A stretch of DNA of 18,668 nt from an uncultured Lachnospiraceae bacterium (GCA_910587105.1 CAJUMB010000062.1:1-18668); one strand, 5' to 3'. Shown: positions 6,551 to 13,735, counted from the stretch's first letter. Made by a program: numbers and translations. Notes: generated by a model from the letters alone, not told the origin.

Positions 6551-7612
6551 TTACTTTTTTACCTCCTCACGAAATCTGGGAAGAATCTTTTTTTCAAAAA
6601 AATCGTTGACGGTATCTGCAGAAACCGAATAATGCCGTCCGTCAGCCAGTACATTGACACCATGCTGGCATTTCCCCATGCAGAAGGCGCCGCTCAGCTC
6701 TATTTTGCTCTGCAGTCCATAACCAGAGATTAAGTTCTGGAGTTTCCGGATCACATGGCGGGACCCTTTTATATGGCATGAGCTTCCAATACACACAGTT
6801 ATTTTCAGCTTCAATGCTTTTTTAGCAGTTCCGGGCGGCTTCAGCCAGCCCTGAATCAGCCTGGCTCTGTCGTCTTCGTTTTTTTTTGGCAGTCCTGCTG
6901 CCGCGGCAATGGGTATCCATTCCAGAATATCTTCTTTTTGTGTGTGGCTGATTCTGCAGTAGGTGTCCAGGTAATCTTCAGCCTGTTCCTCCCCGTCTTT
7001 CAGCCAGAAGTAAAGATACGTATTTGCGGCATCGGCTGCCGCGTTTCCCTGGCAGGCGCAGGCCCAGTCTACGATATAAGGGCTTTGTCCTTTGCTTATG
7101 ATAATATTGGACGGGTTGAAATTTCCATGACATATTTTAAAACGGTTTTCCGGAGCCTCCGCCTGGCTCAGCTGGTCCAGCTTATCATGAAGAGCTCTGC
7201 GCATGGAGGCGTCCAAGGAGCAGTTCTGGATTCCCCGGTGGAATCTATCATGGATAGGCTCCAGCATGACAGACTTTTTCGTATGTATTTTCAGCTGGAG
7301 TTTGATCAAAAGGTTCAGATAGCCGCTTCTTTTCTGTGGTGACTCTTCCATTAATTTCTGCAGTGTGGGCCCTTTGACGTGCTGTGTCAAAATGGTCCAC
7401 TGTCCTTCGAATTTCATAACCTCCAGAAATTCCGGAACAGGAAGACCTGTTTCTTCTGCGCAGGCGTAATTAAGCGCTTCTTTTAAAACGCCTGTTTTTG
7501 GATAATTTTTTTCAAAAACTTTCAGGGCAATATCCCCATCCTGGTACACGGTTTTGGAAGTTCCGATGGCAATAATTTTGTCTGCAGAAATCCGGTTCCC
7601 GTAAGCGTTCAT
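6551..7612 (-). CDS. Kinase-fold protein fused to a thioredoxin-like [2Fe-2S] domain
   Basis: The first 250 or so residues resemble aminoglycoside-phosphotransferase/Ser-Thr kinase folds: K31 in ALKVF (ATP-binding Lys), the catalytic-loop motif HGNFNPSN (162-169) and VDW with D182 (metal-binding Asp). The usual catalytic Asp of HGD is Asn (N164). Residues about 268-340 form a NuoE-like thioredoxin-fold [2Fe-2S] domain with CX4C (C274, C279) and CX3C (C311, C315). Total length is 353 residues from the ATG at 7612, which has AAGGA 10 nt upstream. An in-frame ATG at 7636 with GGGAAGG 8 nt upstream is a real alternative and would add 8 residues. It is the first gene of the operon with the hydrogenase-like and PP2C genes. 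It likely couples Fe-S redox state to phosphotransfer, or acts as a pseudokinase. Confidence 0.85.
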   Translation of the reverse strand: MNAYGNRISADKIIAIGTSKTVYQDGDIALKVFEKNYPKTGVLKEALNYACAEETGLPVPEFLEVMKFEGQWTILTQHVKGPTLQKLMEESPQKRSGYLNLLIKLQLKIHTKKSVMLEPIHDRFHRGIQNCSLDASMRRALHDKLDQLSQAEAPENRFKICHGNFNPSNIIISKGQSPYIVDWACACQGNAAADAANTYLYFWLKDGEEQAEDYLDTYCRISHTQKEDILEWIPIAAAAGLPKKNEDDRARLIQGWLKPPGTAKKALKLKITVCIGSSCHIKGSRHVIRKLQNLISGYGLQSKIELSGAFCMGKCQHGVNVLADGRHYSVSADTVNDFFEKKILPRFREEVKK

Positions 7613-7651
7613 ACCATCACCATCCTTACAGAACATTATAAAGACCTTCCC

Positions 7652-7657
7652 TATATA
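7652..7657 (-). promoter_or_regulatory. Possible -10 of the sensory hydrogenase operon
   Basis: TATATA lies 39 bases before the ATG at 7612 on the minus strand, and just downstream of the palindrome at 7665-7679. I see no convincing -35 at 16-18 bp, so this is a weak call. If it is right, the start at 7612 is favoured over the one at 7636, whose ribosome binding site would lie at the very 5' end of the transcript. Confidence 0.25.
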
Positions 7658-7664
7658 AAATGAA

Positions 7665-7679
7665 ATGCAAAAAGGGCAT
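7665..7679. promoter_or_regulatory. Candidate LysR-type operator (T-N11-A palindrome)
   Basis: ATGC at 7665-7668 and GCAT at 7676-7679 form an interrupted palindrome that contains the T-N11-A signature of LysR-type regulator sites. It lies between the 3' end of a LysR gene and the start of the hydrogenase operon, just upstream of a possible -10. A second, weaker inverted pair, AATAT (7683-7687) and ATATT (7698-7702), is adjacent. Binding is inferred from motif and position only. Confidence 0.4.
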
Positions 7680-7720
7680 ACCAATATGTAATTGTTGATA
7701 TTCCCTGAAGTCTGCAGCGT

Positions 7721-8644
7721 TTATAACATACGTTTATATTTCATCAGCTCATCGATGAAAGCCAGATCCGTCTGGGAGAAGCTGTAGTCTTTTTTGTACA
7801 CAAGCACATCCTTATAAGTGCGCTGTACATCATGGCATATCTTCTGAACCAGGCTGTATTTATTCAGGATCTGGGAGGGAATCGTGGATACCCATTTAAA
7901 AGCATGGGGCATTTTTTCAAGAAGGCCAAACTGGCTGCCCCGCTCATAGAGAATAATCTGTTTGTTGATGTGCTCCTTCAATTCTGATTTTTTTACTTCA
8001 TTTTCCGGAACCAGCGGTACGAAGAAATCTCCATGGGTGATTTGTACCAGGGGATTCAAGTCCTGGAGGCAGATGGTGTCTTTTATGGCGAGAGGGTTTT
8101 CTTTTGATATGAGCGCCAGAGGCTGAAACTCACAGACCATCTCAAAATATAATCCTTTTTCGATCAGCAGATCTTTGAAATACTGGTCATAAATGGACTG
8201 GTAGCGGATAATTCCAAGCTGGAAATTATTATGAAGAATGTTATCAATTGTCTGCCGGGAATCCGTTTCCTTGTAAATGATTTCCATGTTCTGGGAGAAA
8301 ACATGCTTGGCCATAAAATCTTCAAATGCGCAGGAAATATAGCTGGCACGGGGGACCGATATGGAGAACTGCATGTCCGCGTGATGATCTTTCTGATAGA
8401 TGGATTCCACCAGGGAAATCTGCTCCATTATGGTTTTGGCGTACATGAGAAATTCCTCCCCCTGCTCTGTCACGGAGATTCCTTTTGAAGTACGTTTGAA
8501 GATTTCAATTCCCAGTTTTTCTTCCAGCTCGCGGATGGAACGGCTCAGATTTGGCTGGCCCATGTACAGGTTTTCAGCGGCTTTTGTGATAGACAGAGTT
8601 TTTGCAACTTCCAGTGCATATCTTAAATGTGTAATGTTCAGCAA
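7721..8644 (-). CDS. LysR-family transcriptional regulator
   Basis: The 307-residue length is normal for the family. The N-terminal winged helix-turn-helix (about 1-60) has the typical AAENLYMGQPNLSRSIRELE and the following EEKLGIEIFKR; the rest (about 90-300) is a periplasmic-binding-protein-like effector domain. The start is a TTG at 8644 (MLNITHLRYALEVAK) with GGGAA about 5 nt upstream; there is no ATG near the expected N-terminus. On the minus strand TATACT at 8677-8672 is a possible -10, without a clear -35. The gene reads in the same direction as, and 109 bp ahead of, the sensory hydrogenase operon, and is divergent from the HAD gene. It may regulate either or both. The ligand cannot be inferred. 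Confidence 0.92.
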   Translation of the reverse strand: MLNITHLRYALEVAKTLSITKAAENLYMGQPNLSRSIRELEEKLGIEIFKRTSKGISVTEQGEEFLMYAKTIMEQISLVESIYQKDHHADMQFSISVPRASYISCAFEDFMAKHVFSQNMEIIYKETDSRQTIDNILHNNFQLGIIRYQSIYDQYFKDLLIEKGLYFEMVCEFQPLALISKENPLAIKDTICLQDLNPLVQITHGDFFVPLVPENEVKKSELKEHINKQIILYERGSQFGLLEKMPHAFKWVSTIPSQILNKYSLVQKICHDVQRTYKDVLVYKKDYSFSQTDLAFIDELMKYKRML

Positions 8645-8750
8645 TTTTCTTCCCTGCCTTTCTGCTGTAGTAGTATATTACACGGTCAAAAATCGTCTTA
8701 TAAATGAAATATAGCACATCGTGGGAGAAAATACAATGCAAAATGGAAGA

Positions 8751-8779
8751 TTGAAAGAACAGACGGTTTATGGTAGTAT
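8751..8779 (+). promoter_or_regulatory. Possible promoter of the tandem HAD gene
   Basis: TTGAAA at 8751-8756 and TAGTAT at 8774-8779 are separated by 17 bp, matching the sigma-A consensus at 5 of 6 and 4 of 6 positions. It would give a leader of about 70 nt that contains the GC-rich hairpin at 8811-8829. Confidence 0.35.
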
Positions 8780-8810
8780 GGTAATAAATTGAGTGATATG
8801 GAATGATTTA

Positions 8811-8829
8811 CCGCCGGCCTGGCCGGCGG
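8811..8829 (+). repeat. GC-rich perfect hairpin in the HAD gene leader
   Basis: CCGCCGGCC, one central T and GGCCGGCGG form a perfect 9-bp inverted repeat; realistically a 7-bp stem with a 5-nt loop. It is 12 bases before the ribosome binding site at 8842-8848. No T-run follows on either strand, so it is not an ordinary terminator. The right arm plus one base, GGCCGGCGGG, occurs again at 8894-8903 inside the coding region, so the left arm could pair with either copy and the longer pairing would enclose the ribosome binding site. Confidence 0.55.
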
Positions 8830-8857
8830 GTCTTTACATACGGAGGTGTTATGGCAT

Positions 8858-10003
8858 ATGATATTTTCAACCAGTATGAAACAGCCGCCAGACGGCCGGC
8901 GGGACGAAGAAAGGCGCGTAATATTTCTTGATATTGACGGGGTTCTTCAGCCCTGCAGCAGCCAGAAACGTTTTGACCATGACCTTGTACAGACCAGGGC
9001 AGATATTGGGGAGAAAATGGGTGACAGCCGTTATCTGGAACTGGATAAATATGATGTTGCGGCGGTCTATTATGACTGGAACCAGACAGCGGTTGGGAAT
9101 CTGCGCCGTCTGCTGGAAGAGTGTGGCGCCGAGATTGTCATATCCTCTGACTGGAAACGCTCCAAGTCCATTGAGCAGCTGAAACTGCTGTTTCGTATCC
9201 ATGGTCTGGATTCCTATATTACCGGTATGGTTCCCTATGACAGCCATACGTTAAAAAGGGAGGAGATCGGTGCATATCTGGAAGAACATCCGGAGCTGAA
9301 TTCTTATGTGATTCTGGATGACCTGAATATGGAGGAGAATTTCCGGGGACATATGGTCTGCACCGGGTATGAAAGTTTCCTCACGGAAGAATCTTTGAGA
9401 AAAGCAGCACGTATTCTGGAGTTTGGTCCATGGTGGGAAGAACTGTATCACCGAAAAACATCACCGGAGGTAATCGGCAGTGCTGCACGCATCAAAGACC
9501 ATTATAAAAAAGTGATTTTCCTGGATGTGGACGGAGTACTCAATGATGACGGGCCGGAGAGGAATGACCAGGGGATTGTGATAGATCAGGGATATATCCG
9601 CAATCTCAACAAAATTATCGAAAAAACAGGTGCAGAGGTTGTGCTCTCATCTTCGTGGAGGTACAGTTATGGCAAATATGCCCGGCAGGGATTTCACGGG
9701 GATGACGAAAATGTGGAGATTTTTCTGAAAAGGCTGGACATGTATGATATCCAAATCCCAGGAATTACTCCCTATCTTTTCAATGGACACGATATGCGGC
9801 CGTTTGAGATTGCCTCCTGGCTCAGCCGCAGGCCGGAAGTGGAAAATTTCGTCATACTGGATGACGAAACGTTCTGGGACTGGAAGTGGCTGAAACCCCA
9901 TGTGGTATGCACATCCAAAGAGAGGAAATATCAAAAAGGCAGCTTTGTAAAAGGTCTTGACGAGAGATGTGCACAGATGGCGGTTGAGGTGCTGAAATCG
10001 TAA
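8858..10003 (+). CDS. Protein with two tandem HAD phosphatase-like domains
   Basis: Both halves of this 381-residue protein carry a complete set of HAD motifs. Copy 1 has FLDIDGVL (nucleophile D25, D27), ISSDWK (96-100) and ILDD (D154, D155). Copy 2 has FLDVDGVLN (D223, D225), LSSSWR (264-268) and ILDD (D335, D336). The spacing and the SSxWK/R motif resemble the HAD domains of 'Swiss army knife' RNA-repair-type proteins, but I cannot assign a substrate. It is soluble and has no signal peptide. Start choice is uncertain: GGAGG at 8842-8846 is 11 nt from the ATG at 8858 but only 4 nt from an out-of-frame ATG at 8851; an ATG at 8879 would also keep both domains. It is divergent from the LysR gene and separated from yicC by a strong promoter, so it is probably monocistronic. 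Confidence 0.8.
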   Translation: MIFSTSMKQPPDGRRDEERRVIFLDIDGVLQPCSSQKRFDHDLVQTRADIGEKMGDSRYLELDKYDVAAVYYDWNQTAVGNLRRLLEECGAEIVISSDWKRSKSIEQLKLLFRIHGLDSYITGMVPYDSHTLKREEIGAYLEEHPELNSYVILDDLNMEENFRGHMVCTGYESFLTEESLRKAARILEFGPWWEELYHRKTSPEVIGSAARIKDHYKKVIFLDVDGVLNDDGPERNDQGIVIDQGYIRNLNKIIEKTGAEVVLSSSWRYSYGKYARQGFHGDDENVEIFLKRLDMYDIQIPGITPYLFNGHDMRPFEIASWLSRRPEVENFVILDDETFWDWKWLKPHVVCTSKERKYQKGSFVKGLDERCAQMAVEVLKS

Positions 10004-10004
10004 C

Positions 10005-10033
10005 TTGACTAGAATCTGGGAATGCTCTATAAT
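10005..10033 (+). promoter_or_regulatory. Near-consensus promoter of the yicC-remA-gmk-rpoZ operon
   Basis: TTGACT (10005-10010) and TATAAT (10028-10033) with a 17-bp spacer match sigma-A at 11 of 12 positions. The -35 begins 2 bases after the stop codon of the HAD gene. Transcription would start near 10040. This rules out an in-frame ATG at 10022, which lies within the promoter, as the start of yicC. Confidence 0.85.
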
Positions 10034-10075
10034 ACATCTGAATGCAAATATCTGCGTAATATGGAGAATTCAGGC

Positions 10076-10954
10076 ATGATTAAGAGTATGACCGGCTTTG
10101 GACGGATGGAGATCCAGGATGAGAGCCATAAATTTACAATTGAGTTAAAGACGGTAAATCACCGTTATCTGGACATAAGTGTGCGCCTTCCCAGACAGCT
10201 GGGTTTTTTTGATACTGCTGTACGCAATTATCTGAAAAAACATCTGTTGAGGGGCAAGGTGGATGTTTATATATATTATGAAGACTATTCTGCGCAGAAA
10301 GTTCTGTTGAAATATAATCAGGAGCTGGCACAGCAGTATCTGGATTATTTTAGACGGATGGAGAGAGAGCTGGGGGTGCCCAATGATATTACCCTGTCAT
10401 CTCTGGCACGGCTGCCGGAAGTATTTGTTATGGAAGAACAGGGCAGGGATGAAGATTCCCTGTGGAAGCTTTTGGAACAGGGGCTTGCGAAAGCGGTGGA
10501 GGGTGTGACAATATCCCGGGAACGGGAGGGGGCTCATCTGAAAGAAGACATTCGGCATAAGCTGAGTTCCCTGGAAGAAAAGGTGGCTGTAATTGAAAGA
10601 CGTTCCCCCCAATTGCTGTCCGCATACCGTGAGAAGCTGGAGGAAAAGGTCAGGGAGCTGGCACAGGACACTCAGATAGAGGACAGCAGAATCGCCGCAG
10701 AGGTGGTTCTCTATGCGGACAAAATATGCAGTGATGAGGAGACGGTGCGGTTAAAAAGCCACATTCAAAATATGGCACAGGTTTTGGAGGAAGAAGGCGG
10801 TGTGGGAAGAAAGCTGGATTTTCTTGCCCAGGAAATGAACCGTGAGTCCAATACGATTTTGTCCAAGGCCAATGACCTGGAGATTTCTAATATAGCCATT
10901 GAACTAAAGACAGAGATTGAAAAAATCCGGGAGCAGATTCAAAATATTGAGTGA
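10076..10954 (+). CDS. yicC: YicC/YloC-family endoribonuclease
   Basis: This 292-residue protein starts MIKSMTGFGR, the hallmark N-terminus of the family. The YicC-like N-terminal domain (about 1-155) is followed by the conserved C-terminal domain (about 205-292) with DFLAQEMNRESNTILSKA. E. coli YicC has been reported as an endoribonuclease acting on small RNA; in Gram-positives the homologue is YloC and the substrate is less clear. GGAG at 10063-10066 stands 9 nt before the ATG at 10076; earlier in-frame ATGs at 10022 and 10061 lie in the promoter or ahead of that site. It is the first gene of a four-gene unit with remA, gmk and rpoZ, an order shared with Bacillus and many Clostridia. Confidence 0.93.
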   Translation: MIKSMTGFGRMEIQDESHKFTIELKTVNHRYLDISVRLPRQLGFFDTAVRNYLKKHLLRGKVDVYIYYEDYSAQKVLLKYNQELAQQYLDYFRRMERELGVPNDITLSSLARLPEVFVMEEQGRDEDSLWKLLEQGLAKAVEGVTISREREGAHLKEDIRHKLSSLEEKVAVIERRSPQLLSAYREKLEEKVRELAQDTQIEDSRIAAEVVLYADKICSDEETVRLKSHIQNMAQVLEEEGGVGRKLDFLAQEMNRESNTILSKANDLEISNIAIELKTEIEKIREQIQNIE

Positions 10955-10978
10955 CAGCAGCAGAGTAAGGGGGCGCAG

Positions 10979-11248
10979 ATGGCCAGATTAATCAACATCG
11001 GTTTTGGCAATGTGGTCAATACAGATAAAGTGGTGGCAGTGGTCTGCCCGGATGCGGCGCCGGTAAAACGTTTGATTCAAAATGCAAAAAGCTTGGGGAG
11101 CCTGGTGGATGCCACCCAGGGCAGGAAGACGAAGGCGGTGATTATCACTGAGGGAGAAAAGATCATATTGTCCGCCCTGCAGCCAGAGACGATTACCAGG
11201 CGTTTTTCTGAATATGAAGTAAAGGGCAGAGGAGATGAGCATGAATAG
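10979..11248 (+). CDS. remA: RemA-family regulator (DUF370)
   Basis: The 89-residue protein matches RemA along its length: ARLINIGFGNVV at the N-terminus, then APVKRLIQNAK and KAVIITEGEKIILSALQPETI. In Bacillus subtilis RemA forms a ring-like oligomer that binds DNA and activates extracellular matrix and osmoprotection genes. In Clostridia its role is less known. AAGGGGG at 10967-10973 is 5 nt before the ATG. It follows yicC by 24 bp and overlaps gmk by 8 bp. The C-terminal tail (VKGRGDEHE) is short and charged, and its DNA provides the ribosome binding site for gmk. Confidence 0.93.
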   Translation: MARLINIGFGNVVNTDKVVAVVCPDAAPVKRLIQNAKSLGSLVDATQGRKTKAVIITEGEKIILSALQPETITRRFSEYEVKGRGDEHE

Positions 11249-11870
11249 AGGGATTCTTGTAGTAGTATCCGGATTTTCAGGCGCAGGCAAAGGAACACTG
11301 ATGAAACGCCTGATGGAAAAATATGACGATTATGCGCTGTCTGTTTCTGTGACTACCCGGTCTCCCAGAGAGGGGGAAAGGGAAGGGCGGGAATACTTTT
11401 TCCGCACCCGGGAAGAATTTAAAGAACTGATAGCACAGGAACAGCTGATTGAATATGCCAGGTACGTGGACAATTACTACGGCACGCCCAAAGAATATGT
11501 GGAAAGCCAGCTGAATGACGGAAAAGATGTGGTATTGGAAATTGAGATCCAGGGGGCGCTGGAAGTCAAAAAGAAAATGCCGGATACCCTGCTTTTGTTC
11601 GTGACGGCGCCCAGTGCCCAGGAGCTGAAAAAGAGACTGGAAGGGCGCGGGACAGAATCACCGGAACTGATAAGAAACCGGCTGGAGAGGGCCTGTGAGG
11701 AGGCGGAGGGCATTTCCGGCTATGATTACTTGTTGGTCAATGAGAAACTGGAAGAATGCGTGGACCTTATGCATGGAATTATCCAGAGTGAGCATTACCG
11801 GATATCCCGCCAACAGACATTTGCGGAGAATATTGTCCAGGAACTGAAGGCATTTGTGAAAGGAGAATAA
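11241..11870 (+). CDS. gmk: Guanylate kinase
   Basis: Guanylate kinase phosphorylates GMP to GDP with ATP in purine nucleotide synthesis in the cytoplasm. The protein is 209 residues, typical of the family. The P-loop is GFSGAGKGT (11-19); the more common form is GPSGAGKST, so the Phe is a small variation. The GMP-binding region has SVTTRSPREGE and GREYFF; the lid region has RLEGRGTESPELIRNRL. The start at 11241 is chosen because GAGGAG ends 6 nt before it, while the ATG at 11235 directly abuts that site. It overlaps remA by 8 bp and is followed by rpoZ after 4 bp, so expression is coupled to both. Confidence 0.96.
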   Translation: MNRGILVVVSGFSGAGKGTLMKRLMEKYDDYALSVSVTTRSPREGEREGREYFFRTREEFKELIAQEQLIEYARYVDNYYGTPKEYVESQLNDGKDVVLEIEIQGALEVKKKMPDTLLLFVTAPSAQELKKRLEGRGTESPELIRNRLERACEEAEGISGYDYLLVNEKLEECVDLMHGIIQSEHYRISRQQTFAENIVQELKAFVKGE

Positions 11871-11874
11871 GAGT

Positions 11875-12270
11875 ATGATTCACCCATCGTATTCAGAACT
11901 GATGCAGGAAGTGAACAAGGAGACAGAGATCGACGAGCCGCCTGTGGTCAACAGCCGGTATTCTATTGTACTGGCTACCAGCAAGCGTGCCAGACAGATT
12001 ATCGGAGGAGATACTCCTTTAGTCCCCCACGCCAATGGAAAGAAGCCGTTGTCAGTTGCCATTGAAGAACTGTACCGGGGCGAGGTAAAGATCATGCCGG
12101 AAGACGGCAGAAAAGACGATGGCGGGCTGACAGAGATGGAAGCATTACAAGAGGATATGGAAGAAATGGTCCAAGAGAACGCTGAGATAGAAAACAGCGG
12201 GGTGGAGGATGCCGGGGATGCTGACATTGCAGAAGAATATGATACAGAAGAAATATCCGCCTTGCACTGA
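11875..12270 (+). CDS. rpoZ: RNA polymerase omega subunit with long acidic tail
   Basis: The N-terminal 75 or so residues fit omega: MIHPSYSELM, VNSRYSIVLATSKRARQI and KKPLSVAIEELYRGEV. Omega assists folding and assembly of the beta-prime subunit. The length is 131 residues, longer than the roughly 70-90 of most omegas, because of a C-terminal extension (about 80-131) very rich in Glu and Asp and predicted disordered. An acidic tail of this kind is, as I recall, common in Lachnospiraceae. AAAGGAG lies ahead of the ATG and overlaps the end of gmk. It is the last gene of the operon and is followed by a terminator hairpin. Confidence 0.9.
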   Translation: MIHPSYSELMQEVNKETEIDEPPVVNSRYSIVLATSKRARQIIGGDTPLVPHANGKKPLSVAIEELYRGEVKIMPEDGRKDDGGLTEMEALQEDMEEMVQENAEIENSGVEDAGDADIAEEYDTEEISALH

Positions 12271-12323
12271 CACAGATAGGAAGCATTTAGTGTCCGTGTA
12301 TTTTTGAACTGGTATATTGGATA

Positions 12324-12364
12324 GGCTGCTGTACAGGAAAATGGTTCCTGTATGTCAGCCTTTT
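12324..12364 (+). terminator. Rho-independent terminator after rpoZ
   Basis: GGCTG (12324-12328) pairs with CAGCC (12356-12360) and TACAGGAA (12332-12339) pairs with TTCCTGTA (12345-12352) around a 5-nt loop. Between them are two possible G-U pairs and one C-U mismatch, giving a stem of about 16 bp. TTTT follows at 12361-12364. The short T-run suggests partial read-through into rimO is possible, and I see no good separate promoter for rimO. Confidence 0.75.
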
Positions 12365-12406
12365 CGAGTATATACAGACGGCAGGGAATGATAGAGGAGG
12401 AATTTA

Positions 12407-13735
12407 ATGAGGAGTGTTTTATTCATATCCCTAGGGTGTGATAAAAATCTGGCGGATTCAGAAGAAATGCTGGGACTTTTGGCGGCTCACGGCTATGAGA
12501 TCACCGATGATGAAACATGTGCGGATGTAATCGTGATTAATACCTGCTGCTTTATCGGGGACGCCAAGGAAGAGAGTATTCAGACTATACTGGAGATGGC
12601 GGAGTACCGGAAGGCAGGTTCCTGTAAAGCTCTTCTGGTCACTGGATGTCTGGCCCAGCGTTATCAGGAGGAGATTGCCAAGGAGATTCCAGAGGTGGAC
12701 GCAGTGCTGGGAACTACGGCATTGGAAGGACTGCTGGAGGGGCTGGAGGCGGCTCTTTCGGGGAACCATTATGAAAAATATGAAGACATTAATTATCTCC
12801 CCAGGATTTCGGCCAAGCGTATCCTGACCACAGGGGGGCATTACGCCTGCTTGAAAATCGCGGAAGGGTGCAGCAAACACTGCACATACTGCATCATACC
12901 CAGCCTGCGGGGAAAATATCGCAGCATCCCGATGGAACGTCTTCTGGAACAGGCACAAGAACTAGCGGCAGAAGGTGTGAGGGAACTGATTCTTGTGGCA
13001 CAGGAGACAACGATATACGGGCAGGACCTGTACGGGGAAAAGTCCCTGCACCGGCTGCTTGCCCAGCTGTGCAGAATTTCCGGATTGAAATGGATACGAA
13101 TCCTGTACTGTTATCCCGAAGAACTGTACCCTCAGCTGATTGATACCATTGGCAGAGAACCGAAAATATGTCATTACCTTGACATCCCCATTCAACATGC
13201 CAGCGATTCCATTCTGAAACGTATGGGAAGAAAGACTTCCCGGTCAGAACTGGAAGAACTGATAAGAAATCTGCGGCGTGCCATTCCGGACGTGGTTCTG
13301 AGGACAACGCTGATCACTGGTTTTCCGGGAGAAACCCAGGAGGACCATGAACAGCTTCTGGAATTTGTCCAGTCAATGGAGTTTGAGCGGCTGGGAGTTT
13401 TCACTTATTCGCCTGAAGAGGGTACACCAGCCGCCGCCATGGAGAATCAGGTGCCGGAGGATGTGAAAGAGGCCAGGAAAGCGGAGCTGATGGAAATACA
13501 GCAGGAGATTTCTTTGAAAAAAGGCCAGGGAAGAGTGGGCGAAACACTTTTATGTATGGTAGAGGGAGCCATTCCCAGGGAAGGTGCCTATGTGGCCAGG
13601 ACTTATGCAGATGCACCGGATGTGGACGGGTATCTTTTTATCAACACCGGTGAGCAGCTGATGTCCGGTGATTTCGTTCAGGCTCGGGTGACTGGGGCTC
13701 TGGAATATGATCTGATAGGAGAGTTGGTACAATGA
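12407..13735 (+). CDS. rimO: Ribosomal protein S12 methylthiotransferase RimO
   Basis: RimO is a radical SAM enzyme that adds a methylthio group to an Asp of ribosomal protein S12. The 442-residue protein has all three domains: an N-terminal UPF0004 domain with cluster cysteines C11 (SLGCDKN), C47 (INTCC) and C81 (TGCLAQ); a radical SAM core with CSKHCTYC (C155, C159, C162); and a C-terminal TRAM domain (about 375-442). SLGCDKNLADSE distinguishes RimO from the tRNA-modifying MiaB. AGAGGAGG at 12393-12400 is a strong ribosome binding site 6 nt before the ATG. The stop overlaps the pgsA start by 4 bp (ATGA), so the two are coupled. Confidence 0.95.
   Translation: MRSVLFISLGCDKNLADSEEMLGLLAAHGYEITDDETCADVIVINTCCFIGDAKEESIQTILEMAEYRKAGSCKALLVTGCLAQRYQEEIAKEIPEVDAVLGTTALEGLLEGLEAALSGNHYEKYEDINYLPRISAKRILTTGGHYACLKIAEGCSKHCTYCIIPSLRGKYRSIPMERLLEQAQELAAEGVRELILVAQETTIYGQDLYGEKSLHRLLAQLCRISGLKWIRILYCYPEELYPQLIDTIGREPKICHYLDIPIQHASDSILKRMGRKTSRSELEELIRNLRRAIPDVVLRTTLITGFPGETQEDHEQLLEFVQSMEFERLGVFTYSPEEGTPAAAMENQVPEDVKEARKAELMEIQQEISLKKGQGRVGETLLCMVEGAIPREGAYVARTYADAPDVDGYLFINTGEQLMSGDFVQARVTGALEYDLIGELVQ

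Noticed and set aside
10022..10078. Upstream in-frame ATG at 10022 as the yicC start
   Set aside because: The codon lies within the -35/-10 promoter, so it would not be on the transcript; the family N-terminus MIKSMTGFGR begins at 10076.
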